Source of the DNA: Brienomyrus brachyistius
Lineage: Eukaryota > Chordata > Actinopteri > Osteoglossiformes > Mormyridae
DNA length: 64,000 nucleotides
Reading direction: 5' to 3'
NCBI RefSeq assembly: GCF_023856365.1
Contig: NC_064535.1
Span: 12,978,363 to 13,042,362 of the forward strand
Shown here: positions 28,148 through 39,983 of the stretch, piece by piece
How positions within the stretch are numbered: position 1 is the stretch's first letter
Layout of the letters: each line of letters opens with the position of its first letter
The notes under the pieces: generated by a model
Databases searched by the model: none
What the model saw: the letters and a program-made list of their open reading frames with translations, nothing else
Told to the model about the DNA's origin: nothing
Program-made: the position numbers and the translations under genes

Positions 28148-28561
28148 AGGAATTGTCACTTTACTTCAATAAAAACATCACGGAAGATCATAACCTGGCA
28201 TCTTTCTGCATACTGATGTGTTCGATTGCAGTAATTCCACATTTCAGTGGATTCCTTGAAGCATAATCTAACCAATGCATGCTGCGAAGAACCAGGCACA
28301 CATAACAAAAAAAATCATGCAGAGATCCAAAAATATCTGAAAAGTACAGGAATTTACTTCACATACAAGAGGAGTCAGTTCAGGCCCAGCAGGCTGGGCC
28401 AGGTTCTGAATGGAGAAATTACAGTGATGAAACCCAATTGCTGTCCAGCATGCAGACAACCTCCTGGGAGTGCTGGCACACATCAAAAAGGTAGTAGAGA
28501 ATCGAGTGGACAGCAGTGAAATATAGCAAAGTGGGAATGACCAAGATGTTTGGGCCCAACA

Positions 28562-28915
28562 GTGAGTAAAGCGCACTGTATGGCTGTACTGTCGGTGAGT
28601 AAAACGCACTGTATGGCTGTACTGTCGGTGAGTAAAGCGCACTGTATGGCTGTACTGTCGGTGAGTAAAGCGCACTATATGGCTGTACTGTCGGTGAGTA
28701 AAGCGCACTGTATGGCTGTACTGTCGGTGAGTAAAACGCACTGTATGGCTGTACTGTCGGTGAGTAAAGCGCACTGTATGGCTGTACTGTCGGTGAGTAA
28801 AGCGCACTGTATGGCTGTATTGTCAGTGAGTAAAGCGCACTGTATGGCTGTATTGTCAGTGAGTAAAGCGCACTGTATGGCTGTACTGTCGGTGAGTAAA
28901 GCGCACTGTATAGCC
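28562..28915. repeat. 33-bp minisatellite, ~10.7 copies
   Basis: The unit is gtgagtaaagcgcactgtat followed by ggctgtactgtcg. Ten full copies start every 33 bp from 28562 and a partial eleventh starts at 28892. Variation is slight (aagcg/aaacg, tgtatgg/tatatgg, tactgtcgg/tattgtcag). Since 33 is a multiple of 3, several frames stay open on both strands and produce artefactual 11-residue-repeat proteins. Confidence 0.95.
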
Positions 28916-28933
28916 ATACAAGGAGCACGCATT

Positions 28934-29068
28934 AGTGTTTTATTTTGAAATCATGACTGTAAGCCCGAAGTGATCACACTAATATTGCTCATTTAGAACA
29001 AAAGGGATGTACACTAAATGTAAAATGTCATCCAGAAAATTTATTATAGTTGAATTCCATTACTTAAA
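28934..29068 (+). repeat. Duplicated segment, copy 2
   Basis: The second copy of the sequence at 27196-27330, beginning about 20 bp after the minisatellite ends. It shares tattttgaaatcatgactgt and aagcccgaagtgatcacact (copy 1 has acatt). Confidence 0.85.
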
Positions 29069-30759
29069 ACTAACCATCTTCTAAGAAGCTGACTTCTCAG
29101 CTCTGCAAGCTAAGCATTGCCGATTCAATCAATCATAAAAAGATTCGTTATAAAAACAGCTGAAACAGAAAATGAATATTGTATACAACAATGTGTGTGG
29201 CTGGAGGTATAAAACACGCAGCAGGTGGTAAACCATATTACGAGTTACTTGTGTTTTAAGATTAAGATTTTCCATGATAGCAGACTGGATGACATGACCT
29301 CATTTTGCTTATGCTGTGAAACCCAACTCTTCACGTTTGTACTGAATCAGACCTCCCAGGGGTCGGCAAAGAAGCTGCCCTCCACGGCTGGTCTTGGATT
29401 TCCCGACAGTTGCTTGCAGCACCTCTCTGTGGGAGTGTTAAAAGGTATGCGGTCAAGGAAGACGAATACCACTTCCCAAGTGCGCCCGTTTCTCCTTAAG
29501 GAAACTCATTCTCACAACACACAATCAAGCCTAATTCAATCATGGCCATACGATTTTCTTCTTGTAAGCAGAACTTAACACTTCATTGCTTCTGTCTGCA
29601 GAAATTTAACACCGGCCTCCTGATCAGCTCTTACTGGCGTAAGGGACACAAATCACATTATCTGAAGACTGGCCTGAATTAAACATGATTAGCTACTTTA
29701 GGGGAAATCAGCTAATTTCCTGCTTATGGCAGAGAGGTTCAGTAATGGATATGTGGATAATGCTAATTGATGAGGGAGTTATTGCCAGGGCAACCATTAT
29801 ACCAAAATGAACCCCTCTGTGTCTTCACATGCTGTCCAAAAGAGGGCGCCAAGAATCCATATACAGTACCTAGAAACAAAGCGTAAATTACAGCGGCACG
29901 AACACTGCGTTCCCCATGGCCCTGACCAGGATAAGTGGTTAGAAGATGAATAGACAGTGTGCATCACAGCTGGACCGGGATTAAAAATCTGCGCTGGACT
30001 TTGAGGTTCCTCACAATAAATTTTGTTGAGCGAGGGGGGTGGGGTCCCTCACAATAAATTTTGCTGCTCCAAAAACTGTTTAGCCCACTGGGAAAATGCC
30101 CAATATGCCAGATGGCCAGTCCAGCCTTGGTATCCCACTCTGAGTGAAACCATAGTTACAAAACCGATCACCTGCTCATAGTTATTACTCAGCAAGATCC
30201 CAAATATAAGCAATACACTAGAGGGCTTGAGAGCTGTAAATGTCCAAAAAGCTGGATCGAGGTGAACCACTCCCCAGAACACCATCTCCTTCAGACAGCT
30301 TCCACAGCGCCAATCAGAGAGCACAGGTAGTCATCACCCTTATTTCCCAAGCCAGTGCATCGAGGCTCCACTCAGTACGAGTGTTTAGCAAACCCCCCCC
30401 TCCCCCCCCCCCTCGGTCAACACAGCACAACTGAAAGAAAGATAACACTTTATAAAAGAGAAATCACAATAAACCTGACAGAACAGAACCAAGAATGTTT
30501 AATTTATTATCGTCAAGGCTGCCTTTTTCTGTACTTAGCAGCAATCAACAAATAAGCTTGTAACCAAAGGAATTATCATGCAGATGCATTAAATTACTGC
30601 CAAATCTCGATTTCACAGTAATGCATAACATGTAAGATATAAACAAACAGAACAGGGGTACACCTTAACTCCAAGAACGCAACAACACCAAATACAGGCT
30701 AGACTGTAATCCTTATACCAGAGTTTGACCCAAGTCATCTGCTGAGCTTTTATCTGGCA

Positions 30760-31047
30760 CAGGGACGGATTACGGACAGGGCCAGCGGGGCCGCTGCCCA
30801 CGGGCCCTTGGGGTGCAGGGGGCCTGTGGGGCCCCTAGCCCAAAACAATTTGTAACGCTTATCAACAATGTATTTTCGTTTGTCTATTTTAGAGGGCCTA
30901 CATTCTTTGATCCTCTGCCTACAAGGGCCGCTGACCCTATAGGGAGGGCGTTTGGCTGCCAAGGGCCCTTGAATTGTGGTGGTTGTGGTGGTGGGGCCCT
31001 CGCGAACGTTTTGCCCAGGGGCCCACACAACCCATAATCCGTCACTG
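30760..31047. mobile_element. Non-autonomous hAT transposon with intact target duplication
   Basis: A 288-bp element. The left end cagggacggattacgg and the right end ccataatccgtcactg are inverted repeats of the CAGNG type used by hAT transposons. The 8 bases atctggca occur directly before (30752-30759) and directly after (31048-31055), a perfect 8-bp target-site duplication as hAT insertion makes. The inside is rich in ggggccc blocks and has no transposase. Confidence 0.92.
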
Positions 31048-32689
31048 ATCTGGCATACTCCTAATATTATTGTTCTTCTGTGACACAAAAACAAATGGGG
31101 TTAAGCTTTAGTCCATCACATATTGCCATTACACTAAGGCAGGGAATAGTGTAAAGTAATCAGAGGAGTGGCTGTTTAGTTCAGTAAAATAGGCCTCATT
31201 CTTTTTCGAGGCAATTGCATTAAAGTTAACTGAACCGGAGCTAAGACTGTAGCTGTTGATACATGTAGCACAGTCCTCCTAATAAACCGGATTAGAAGCA
31301 ACCTACATAAACAGCACGTATAAACACGCATGGAAGCTACATTGGGGCCACCAGCTCGGCGCTCTACCCTGCAGTTTAACTTTCTTTTTCCTTTTATCGA
31401 AAGTAGCGTCTATATCCTAGGGCGATTGGAGGAGGAGTTAAATAGAGAAGCGTTAATAGACCTGCCTATAAGCTATCTACGGACCAAGAGTGAGGATTTC
31501 AAAAGGCATAAACAGATATTCCTAAAAATCGAAGGGCACCCTCATAGGAATGGCGACATCCTTTTACTCATTTATCCTTATATCATTTACTTCCTTAACC
31601 CCATCAACAGCCCATGCCAAGTTTTAGACCACCAACCTGTCAATTTGTGCTGACATTCAAGCCAGCAACTCGCAGGCTCAGCCTGACAGCTCTAACGGCG
31701 ATCTACCAATTAGCCGTTTCAGGGAAATAAAAAGCAACACATGCTGGCATTTAGAGCCACCATGTTCTAGCAGCTCACTAACTAAGGTGTAAATGCGGAG
31801 ATCAGATAGAAACGCAATACGTCGCTGTTTCACTTCTTCCTGACCTTAGCTATAAATCGGGAGCTTAGGGTAGGTGCAGTTTAATAGCACATACTAAACA
31901 GTTTATGCACAACTCTGCCGATTTAGAGGTAATTTTCGTTATTTTTCAAAGTACAGACAGTAATGTACCAAAAGCCGCTGATCCCCCGTAGATAAAAAGG
32001 ACAGCCATCTTGACGTTTATCCAAATCCGGTTACTGCCGTGGCTGTTTCATGAATAATCATATATATAAACTTTCTAAATGGATCTGTATGAAAAATAGC
32101 AGCAACATTAAATTGTGAACATTTCGCATGTTCATTAAACTTTCAAATGATGCATGTCATATTTTGCCCTGTCGTCTACTTTTATATGAATATAAGTACT
32201 GATACATAATTTTGTGTAGTAGTGCAGATTGTACTTTTTCATTTAGCGAAATTAATACAAATCTACACACATGACTTTTTTCAGTGCGGGATTTTTTTCC
32301 TAATTGGTCCGATCTTGCCCTTGACCGAAACTGTCACAGATTTCCCGTTAGGAGCAGAACAGGAAAGCGATACTTACGCTAAACGCCGGGGGCGTTTGCC
32401 CAGCTAACCCTGGTCCAATTACAAACCGCTATTTGCCTGTTCCCGCCTTTTCCCAAAAAGTGGTCTGGGAAACAAGAATAAAGTTGATTTCAGAGTTTAA
32501 ACCCAAGATTAATACGTTAGTGCTAAAATTACAAATTACTACTGATGAAAAGTATCTTTTCAGTAATGTACTGTTTCATTGCCATACGCTTATATATTTA
32601 ATTCTTGGAAAAAGTGTGTCGCTATTGGCCATTGTACATTTGAGTGATAGAACGAAAATCACAGAAATAGAGACCTCTGTCCTTACGCA

Positions 32690-32924
32690 ACAGTTAAAGG
32701 ACCAATTGCGGGGCATGAATTGCTTTGTGGGCGGGTCATCTTCCGAGCAGGGCCTGCTCGGCCTGTCTCATGCCGTGGGCTTCACCCTCCTGCGTGTTTA
32801 GGAGGCGGGAGGTTGCCGCCGCTGCTGCTTCTTCGGGGTGGTCTTGATGACATATTCATACTTCTAAGAGCACAAACTGGGTAAAAAGTGAAGTCAGACA
32901 TTTCATACGTTTCGTTTGGTTTCA
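32690..32924 (+). promoter_or_regulatory. Putative slc25a28 promoter and 5' leader
   Basis: A local GC-rich patch immediately upstream of the ATG, with GC-box-like gggcgggtc (about 32729) and ggaggcggga (about 32801), and gccgccgctgctgcttcttc at about 32815. There is no TATA box at a usual distance. This fits a housekeeping TATA-less promoter; the start site itself cannot be placed. Confidence 0.45.
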
Positions 32925-35900
32925 ATGGAAGCTGATGGTTTTTTAAATAGACGGCGGATGTCAGCGGAGGCCCCCGGCGGAGATGGAGGGGTCGTGGGAG
33001 CTTCGGCTGGGGCAGAGATTCGATGGCTGGGTGGCAGGATTTGGGGAGTTTCTGATGGGATTGTTGGCAGCCTGTCCTCTCGGATCGGGAGTGAGTCAGA
33101 GCTGCAGACTGTCCAGTTGCACGGCTTTCCGGAAGTCATCGAAAATACCGAGCCGGACTACGAGGGTCTGCCGCAGGGCGCGTCTACCAGCACCCACATG
33201 CTGGCCGGGGCCGTGGCAGGGATCATGGAGCACTGCTTGATGTTTCCCATCGACTGCGTCAAGGTAAAATGTGGTTTGTGTTTAGCGACGTTTCGCCATT
33301 TTTTTAAGATGCATTATTTTTGCATGCAGTCAGTTGGTGGCTAACAAGAAGCTGGCTGCTGTGACAAGGTCGAACCACATGCTAAGAAGCTAACGTGGCC
33401 AACAAGTGTTAGCGGGCTGTCAGAAGTGCGGAGCGGCAACCTTTCCCTGTCACATCACCTCATCAAGTGTTAAAACTACATGTATGCAGTTTGAATTAAT
33501 GATAAACCCAAAGTACCCGAACTTCACATGACGACCGCTTATTATTTCAGGTTATTTCTGGCTCCAGTCTACCGGCCCCTGGCGCGTCCCGGCAGCTAAT
33601 ATGCTATCGTGGATATTTCGTACTTTTATATCACGTGTGACAGTTTAGATTGCTTTAACTTTATTTTAACTTTTAACTTTAACGATGCTCTTTCCTAACT
33701 TGCTCGGACGACTACCAGAATTAACTAAGATGATTGCACGCCATTAATCCAGCGGATGTCCGGTAAGTCCTCCCTGGTGGCCGGACAGGCCTAGCAGGAC
33801 GCCGGCAGGCTGCGCGGAGATAACGGTCAGGAGACCGCAGCCCGGTTAACAATGCTGTCTGACCGGAAGTCTTATTAAAGCTACTGGCCTCCGCAGATCC
33901 GGCTCACTAACGTGCAGCCACGTTTAAACCGGGACGGTTCTGTGCGTTTGTGCCACACTCCCGACACTGGCTCTTCGCGCCTTTCGTTTCCCCCACGTTG
34001 CTGCTTCTTACCGCCAGTAACGTGACCCTTAAAATCCGCACGATCACAGACAGGAAGCTCCATAATTACACGCTGGAGGTGCCATAAACTTGGGGAAACG
34101 TGCGCGGAGTTTACAGTAAACGGCGTCTCTAGCTTTCAGGGATTACGAGTTAAATAGCCTGGGAGATATAGCCATATTGTAATTATGTTGTTAAATTGTC
34201 TGTGGTTGAGACTTCCGAATAGCAAACACGTACGTGGCTTTGTATGTCCTTTTTATAATGAAAACCTAAAAGTAATTAACGTTCTGTCTCCCCTGCTTAG
34301 TTGAAAACAAGTTCCCCATTCCTCTTAGGGCTTTGGGCCAACTTCTAAGGGTGTTCCTGCTCTTACGAGAGTTTGTGTGCTGTGAGTACATTCAGATGTG
34401 TCTGGCAGCCTGAAAAGCTCACAAGACAGAGCTGCTCTCCCACATGTCCCTCACAGCTGCAGCTCTCACCATGCAGCCGCTTTTAAGAGAGAGCGGCTGG
34501 GTCCACCTGTGTGCTTAAGGTGAACAATGGAAATGGCCAAAATTGTGCTGAAGGTCAGCTGTTTAGAGGAAATAAGGCTGCTGATCTTTGTGTACGCTTG
34601 TCGCGTGCCACCCTACTTTTGTAAATCAACATGTTTAAGAGGGAGTCAGCACTGACTGGCTCGTTAGTGCAGGATTCCTGCACTTGCACCATTTGCCACA
34701 TAGGCCTAGTTAGGGCTGGAGCTGAAACCAATTTAGAAATATCAATGAAATATTAATTGATATTGCTGTTATTTATGTTGGGGATTCAGGGTGGTGTGTG
34801 GCTATGTGGGGTAGCGCACGATCAGAAGGCTATGGGTTCAAAATCCCATGGTGATCTGAGTGGTTTTACCATTGGGTCATTGAGAAAGGCCCTTCGTTGC
34901 TATTGCTTCGGGGGCTGTGACTAACCCCTGCTTTCCCAATTGTCGCTTTAGGTAAGGGCGTCTGCTATATAAACATAAAATCTATTATTTAAAACCATAG
35001 ATCTGTTGTCCAATTCAATATCTTAAGATCTCATTTGCCAGTCACATCTTTCACTCGGTATTTTTAACACTCAGGCTTTTGTTTAGTGGCTGATAGCCTG
35101 AGGCTAATGCTGTGATCAATTTATTAAGACTCTCTTGACTGAGCTAATAGACATGCCATCCACCACAACATTCTTGACTCTGAATTTGCATGTGGGTAAA
35201 CTTTCTCCCCAAAAAAAAAAAAGTTTTGTCACTGATACTCGCTGCTCTGCTTTGCTTCCGAGAACAGACGGATGTGGTATTGTCTGAATAAGGAAATCTC
35301 TACTGATACTACTTGCAAATAAGCCTGGAGAAGAGGAGAAAAAAAATTAGCGAAATACTGCCACACTACAGGAGGCATTGTATAGCCAGCGTGTGTTTAC
35401 AATCACTCCCACCAGTGCTTACTGTTTGGCATGTCTGTTAGGTTAAACTGGGACTCGAGATTTCAGATAGCAGGTTACTGCATAAAATGCTTATAGCTTT
35501 TACTGATGGAAAGTAACTGTTACTTATAAATTTCCCTCACGTTATCGATAATTGCAGACAAATCAATGTGGTCCTGGCCCTAGGCCTGATTCACACTTTA
35601 ATTTGCCTATACAGTGTATTTGTTTGTAGCGGTTGAGCTCAGTCTGCATCTGTCTGCTTGTTGCTTGCGTGAGGAGTGTATGGGTGTGCATTTCATGCCA
35701 GTACCCTTTGGGGGTTTTCACACTGTGTCCTGCCCTGTCTTGCAAAACTTGTACATGTATAAACATGTGTTTAAAGCTCATTTTTGTAGCTGGCTGATAA
35801 GAATAATCTGTGGCTCATCAGTATAAATTCCAGAGGCTTCCTGCAGATTCTTTTCTGTCTGCTTCTGTCTTATTTGTTAACACCTGTGGCTCCTGTAGGA

Positions 35901-38900
35901 AGGGTGGGTGACCTAAAGATTCATTAAATTCAAGACTGACCACGACCTGCAGCTCCCACTGAGAGCTCATGACCTCATTCACCTAATCCCCCTTGTACTG
36001 CAGACCCGCATGCAGAGCCTTCAACCGGACCCAGCTGCCCGTTACAGCAACGTGATGGAGGCATTGTGGCGTATCGTCAGGACGGAGGGAGTCTGGAGGC
36101 CCATGAGGGGCCTGAACATCACAGCGGTGGGGGCCGGGCCCGCCCACGCACTATACTTCGCCTGCTACGAGAAGCTGAAGAAGACATTGAGTGATGTCAT
36201 CCACCCTGGAGCAAACAGCCATTTGGCTAACGGTACCGGTCACTCTTCCACAGTGGACCTAATATGTTCAAGCAGATTGTTAGACGGTCAAGTTCTGGGA
36301 AGAATGGGGTTCACAGCCATCTTTATGGGTCATAACCATTCACTGGAGATTAGATGAATGCACTGCGAGCCAGTAGATGTTTACACTGGCCGGTGTCATT
36401 ATTAGCAGCCCACTGTGTATCGTGTGCTCCGTACCAGTATCTGTAAACTGTGAGCTCCGATTCATGCTTCACTGTGAGGGAGAAGACATAAAGGGATCAT
36501 CCAAGATTAAAATAGTTTGGCCCCTGAAGGATCAGGGCTACATGGTAAAATGATACAGTAAGTGTAGGAAGGAATCTGGTTGCATTGTTTGAGAAATCCT
36601 GAAGCTGGCCTGTAGGAAGCCTGTTTCCATGCAGACTGACTTCACTGTGTGTTGACTTCCTGTGTGAAGCGCAGGATGGCCCCGCCCTTTTGCCGGTATG
36701 CTCACTGACACGCTTTCCTGCTGATGATACGGAACTCCGGGAATGCCACAGGCGTATCTGTGCGACCGAGTGGCGCCCAGCAGTCGCGTGTCCCAGTGAA
36801 CCGTGGTAGATGGGCTTAAAGTGAGAGGCATAGCTGTTTGAAACTGCTCTCTTCAGCGCAGGTTGGAGGGTAGCTGTGTGACACGCTGGGCTCCCAGATC
36901 CCCCAACTGCAGCTCAGTGTGCGGTCAGCCTCTGGCCGATGTCCATGACCTTTGTCTTCTGCAAATATTTGAACTATTTTCAGTGGTGTAATGCCCTTGA
37001 TGTTGGACAGCTCATGGTAGTGGAATAGCTGTCTATAGCAGCAAGGAATGAGTGATGTTCTCTGAAAGGCTAGCTGCAGTCAGAAATGTGAATAAATTTG
37101 GTCACGTCATGCTTTTCTTTATGTGCGTTGCCCCACATCTCAGTTCAGGGGGTCATTACTCAGTCATATAATCAGAGTGAATGATTGTCTCCACCCCCTT
37201 TAATGCAGGATTTAGTTTTTTTGGACTAGTTAAAATATCTGCAATGGTCAATGCTACTGAATTGCTCTTTCTAAGTTTTTTTTTAAATAGCGCATGATAT
37301 CCCCAAGCAGCGAGGCGTTGGACTGTACACAGTACTGGCATCATTGTTGATGAAGGTGACGTCTATGTACCTTTTGCTTTTTTTTTTTTCCTCTCTCCCC
37401 TCATTCTAGGTCTGGGGAAGGCTGGGTAAGTAGTATCTGGCATGTTCTCTAGATGAAAACATGTTGCTGGGCAGGAGCAGGAATGAGTGCCTACCTGAGT
37501 TATCCACCAGGGGGAGCTGAGCTCAATCAGAACATTTTGGTCTTCTTCACTACTTTGTAATACATGTATTTTTTTGTAGTTGTTTGGGGCGTACCCAGAT
37601 TTCATCCCCGTTTTAGATTGATGAGATGAATATACTTTTTAGCACTTGGGGAAAGACAGCGGTCTAGTTGACAGATATAGGAAGTAGTTAAGGATTGTCA
37701 GATTGCCAGTATCAGGAAGCGAGCCTGAAGAGGAAGTGGAGAGGAGAGGAGAGGAAGTGAAGTCCTGTCCTCTACTCCCAAGATGCGTAGATGAGAGCGG
37801 CTTAATTCTTCTGGTCTTCCGGTTTGACCCGGCGTCCGTTCGGAGCCCACAGCTGCTCAGTCACGTCCTCTGATTCGCATCCCCTCACCTGCGAGACTTT
37901 ATCTTGCAGGGACAGCCGGATGCGTGGCCACATTGCTTCACGATGCCGCCATGAACCCAGCTGAAGGTGAGGCCTGTTACCTTCCTGCTGCCTGCGTGCT
38001 TTAATGGTGGTCAGCCGGCCTCCCGCGCTTTTGTCTGACTTCCGTGTTTGTACACAAGGACACTGGCAAAACACAAGCACTTATTTTATTCTGTACACTC
38101 CTTAGAAATAGACTCTACTTAATATTTCCACCTGTTAATCATCCAGAAGCAGCTGACCTGCACTGGCAGTTTAATCTGTTTGGAGGCTGTAGTGCCCTTG
38201 GTTGTTAGAACTGGTCCCTAGTAGAGGCACCCAGCACAGAATGCAGCCAGTGCTGGAGGCCAGTGTTTCCCAGTGCAGTCCTCAGGGACCCACAGACAGT
38301 CCATGTTTTTGCTAGGGAGCTGGGAGGGAGCAAAAACATGGACCGGCTGTGGATCCCCAAGGGCTGGATTGGAAGCACTGCTATAAGGCAGGGAGGGTCC
38401 CTGTACCTGAGCCACATGCTGTACACAGGGCTGCCGGAGCTGAATCTGATGTCAAATCTATCATGAATGATTTTTTTCTTTATATAATACTATGCAAAAG
38501 GCTTAAGCAGTCTTTAAATAATCTTCCCTTTAGTATAAAACTATGATATTTTGCCTGTTAACGTGTCAGCCATTTCAAAATCTCTCCCAAACTCACCCCA
38601 GTATTTGTGGCAGCCATCTAATACACCCATGTATTCCTTTTACTCCACTTTATTTGGCTAATACTTCATTCAGTTATTTAACTAATTTAATTACTTAAGA
38701 GAGCTGCTGATGAAATGTAACTGATTGATGGAATGGCTGGGGTGCCCCTGAGGAGAGGTTTGGGAACCGAAATGTTGACAGTCTAGCTATTCAACAAGGT
38801 ATCGGCTAAATATCAGTAACCTTTCTTTGAGCACAGAAGAAATTCTGGTTTATTTTTTACTGTTAATTTCTAGTGTTGTGGTGTTTTCTGAGCAAATACA

Positions 38901-39685
38901 TTTAGTACCCAGATAATCAGCCTTATACATTTCCTTTGACTTCCTGAGACACTTGCACAGTACTCTGTTTGTAGCTGACAGGTGCTATATATTTAAGTAC
39001 CTTTAGCTGAGGCATGCATTTGCTTTTAGGACTCTGTATTTTGCTTTTCTAATTCTTGCTTTCCTTTTTTTCTTTTTGGCACCCTTGACTTTGATGGAAC
39101 CCCCTCCCCCCCCCCCTCTGCGTTTTCTTCTGTGTGATGTGCCCCCTAGTTGTGAAGCAGAGAATGCAGATGTACAACTCTCCATACCGCAGCGTTTTAG
39201 ACTGTATGCGGGCAGTGTGGCAGAAGGAGGGCGTGGGGGCCTTCTACCGGAGCTACACCACCCAGCTGACCATGAACGTGCCCTTCCAGGCCCTGCACTT
39301 CATGGCTTATGAGTATCTCCAGGAGTTACTCAACCCCCACAGACAGTACAACCCCCCTTCTCACATGGTGTCAGGGGCGCTCGCGGGGGCGCTGGCTGCT
39401 GCAGCCACCACCCCACTGGACGTTTGCAAGACGCTCCTGAACACCCAGGAGACTCTGGCACTACACACGCTCAACTCTGGCGGACACATCTCAGGCCTGG
39501 CCCATGCCTTCCGGACGGTGTACAGGCTGGGTGGCCTGCCGGCCTACTTCAAGGGTGTGCAGGCCCGCATCATCTACCAGATGCCCTCCACGGCCATCAG
39601 CTGGTCTGTCTATGAATTCTTCAAGTACATCATCACTAAGCACCACCATGAGAAGAGGAAGCGGGAGCGTGACCTCGAGAAGTAG
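32925..39685 (+). CDS. slc25a28: Mitoferrin-2 (mitochondrial iron transporter), complete
   Basis: Mitochondrial carrier family protein of the inner membrane that brings iron into the matrix for haem and iron-sulphur cluster synthesis. Four exons: 32925-33263, 36004-36232, 37910-37966, 39150-39685, 1161 nt including TAG, 386 residues (human about 364). Three carrier repeats are visible. Their PxD/E signatures are FPIDCVK (P108-K113), MNPAEVVKQ (from M204) and TTPLDVCKT (P297-D299). Near-invariant mitoferrin stretches include [37 protein letters not shown] and [17 protein letters not shown]. The variable, Gly/Ser-rich N-terminus (1-90) is longer than in mammals. The ATG is the first in frame, with a weak upstream context (ttcaATGG). 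M12 is an alternative start that leaves all carrier repeats intact. Mitoferrin-1 (slc25a37) is the close paralogue; the [19 protein letters not shown] segment and the neighbours favour slc25a28. Candidate poly(A) signals lie at 39978 and 40113. Confidence 0.95.
33264..36003 (+). other. slc25a28 intron 1
   Basis: A 2.7-kb intron with GT donor (gtaaaa) and CAG acceptor. It contains the tRNA-derived SINE at about 34785-34985; otherwise no feature is recognisable. Confidence 0.8.
34785..34985 (+). mobile_element. tRNA-derived SINE in slc25a28 intron 1
   Basis: A B-box-like gggttcaaaatccc at about 34844 is preceded by an A-box-like ggggtagcgcacga. The 3' part has the characteristic fish SINE/L2 tail (ttgtcgctttaggtaagggc, gtctgctatataa). 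The left end is only approximate. Confidence 0.75.
38261..38380. mobile_element. Short palindromic element (CAGTG ends) in slc25a28 intron 3
   Basis: Left arm cagtgtttcccagtgcagtc ... gtccatgtttttgct; right arm agcaaaaacatggac ... ctggattggaagcactg. The arms pair over most of 120 bp. The ends start with CAGTG as in hAT MITEs, but no clean 8-bp target duplication is visible. A one-armed relative lies at 44828-44866. Confidence 0.7.
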
Positions 39686-39977
39686 TGCCTGAGTCGGACT
39701 GAATGAAGCCTAGCAAACGCACAGAACCCCAAAGCCTCCCCACTCCCCCACGCTGATGTGAAGAGGCTTCCTCACAAGCTTAAACAAACCAGACATTCAT
39801 TACATCCAGTTACTGAATAGTGGTCATTTGAGCCATTGTCAAAAGATTGCACTTAACGTTTTGAGCTCCAAAGTTATTTTAACGAATGTTAAAAATGAAA
39901 ATTAAAAATACACTGCAGACCATAAGCCAACAGGGAAGTCAGGCTGCAGCCAGTGAATTTATGTACCTGAAAGGCCG

Positions 39978-39983
39978 AATAAA
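39978..39983 (+). terminator. Candidate slc25a28 poly(A) signal
   Basis: AATAAA 293 bp past the TAG stop. A second AATAAA lies at 40113-40118, so alternative 3' ends are possible. Confidence 0.5.

Larger units (their letters stand above)
26573..32924. other. Divergent intergenic spacer pyroxd2 - slc25a28
   Basis: A 6.35-kb spacer between two divergently transcribed genes. It is rich in repeats: the duplicated segment (27196/28934), a hairpin MITE (27968), a minisatellite (28562), a 17-bp repeat pair at about 30010 and 30046, and a hAT element (30760). No coding exon could be supported. Open frames at 31330-31653 and 32433-32801 have no recognisable domain. Confidence 0.65.

Noticed and set aside
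28562..28915. CRISPR-like regular array
   Set aside because: The 33-bp units abut with no variable spacers, and this is a vertebrate genome; it is a minisatellite.
28268..28928. Open frames of 130-180 codons with 11-residue repeats on both strands
   Set aside because: They are a by-product of the 33-bp tandem repeat, whose length is a multiple of three; no start context, domain or splice structure supports a protein.
32433..32801. 122-codon open frame just upstream of slc25a28
   Set aside because: No domain; it lies in the presumed promoter and leader of slc25a28.
38261..38380. hAT target duplication around the palindromic element
   Set aside because: The 8 bases on each side agree at only about half the positions, so no duplication is claimed.
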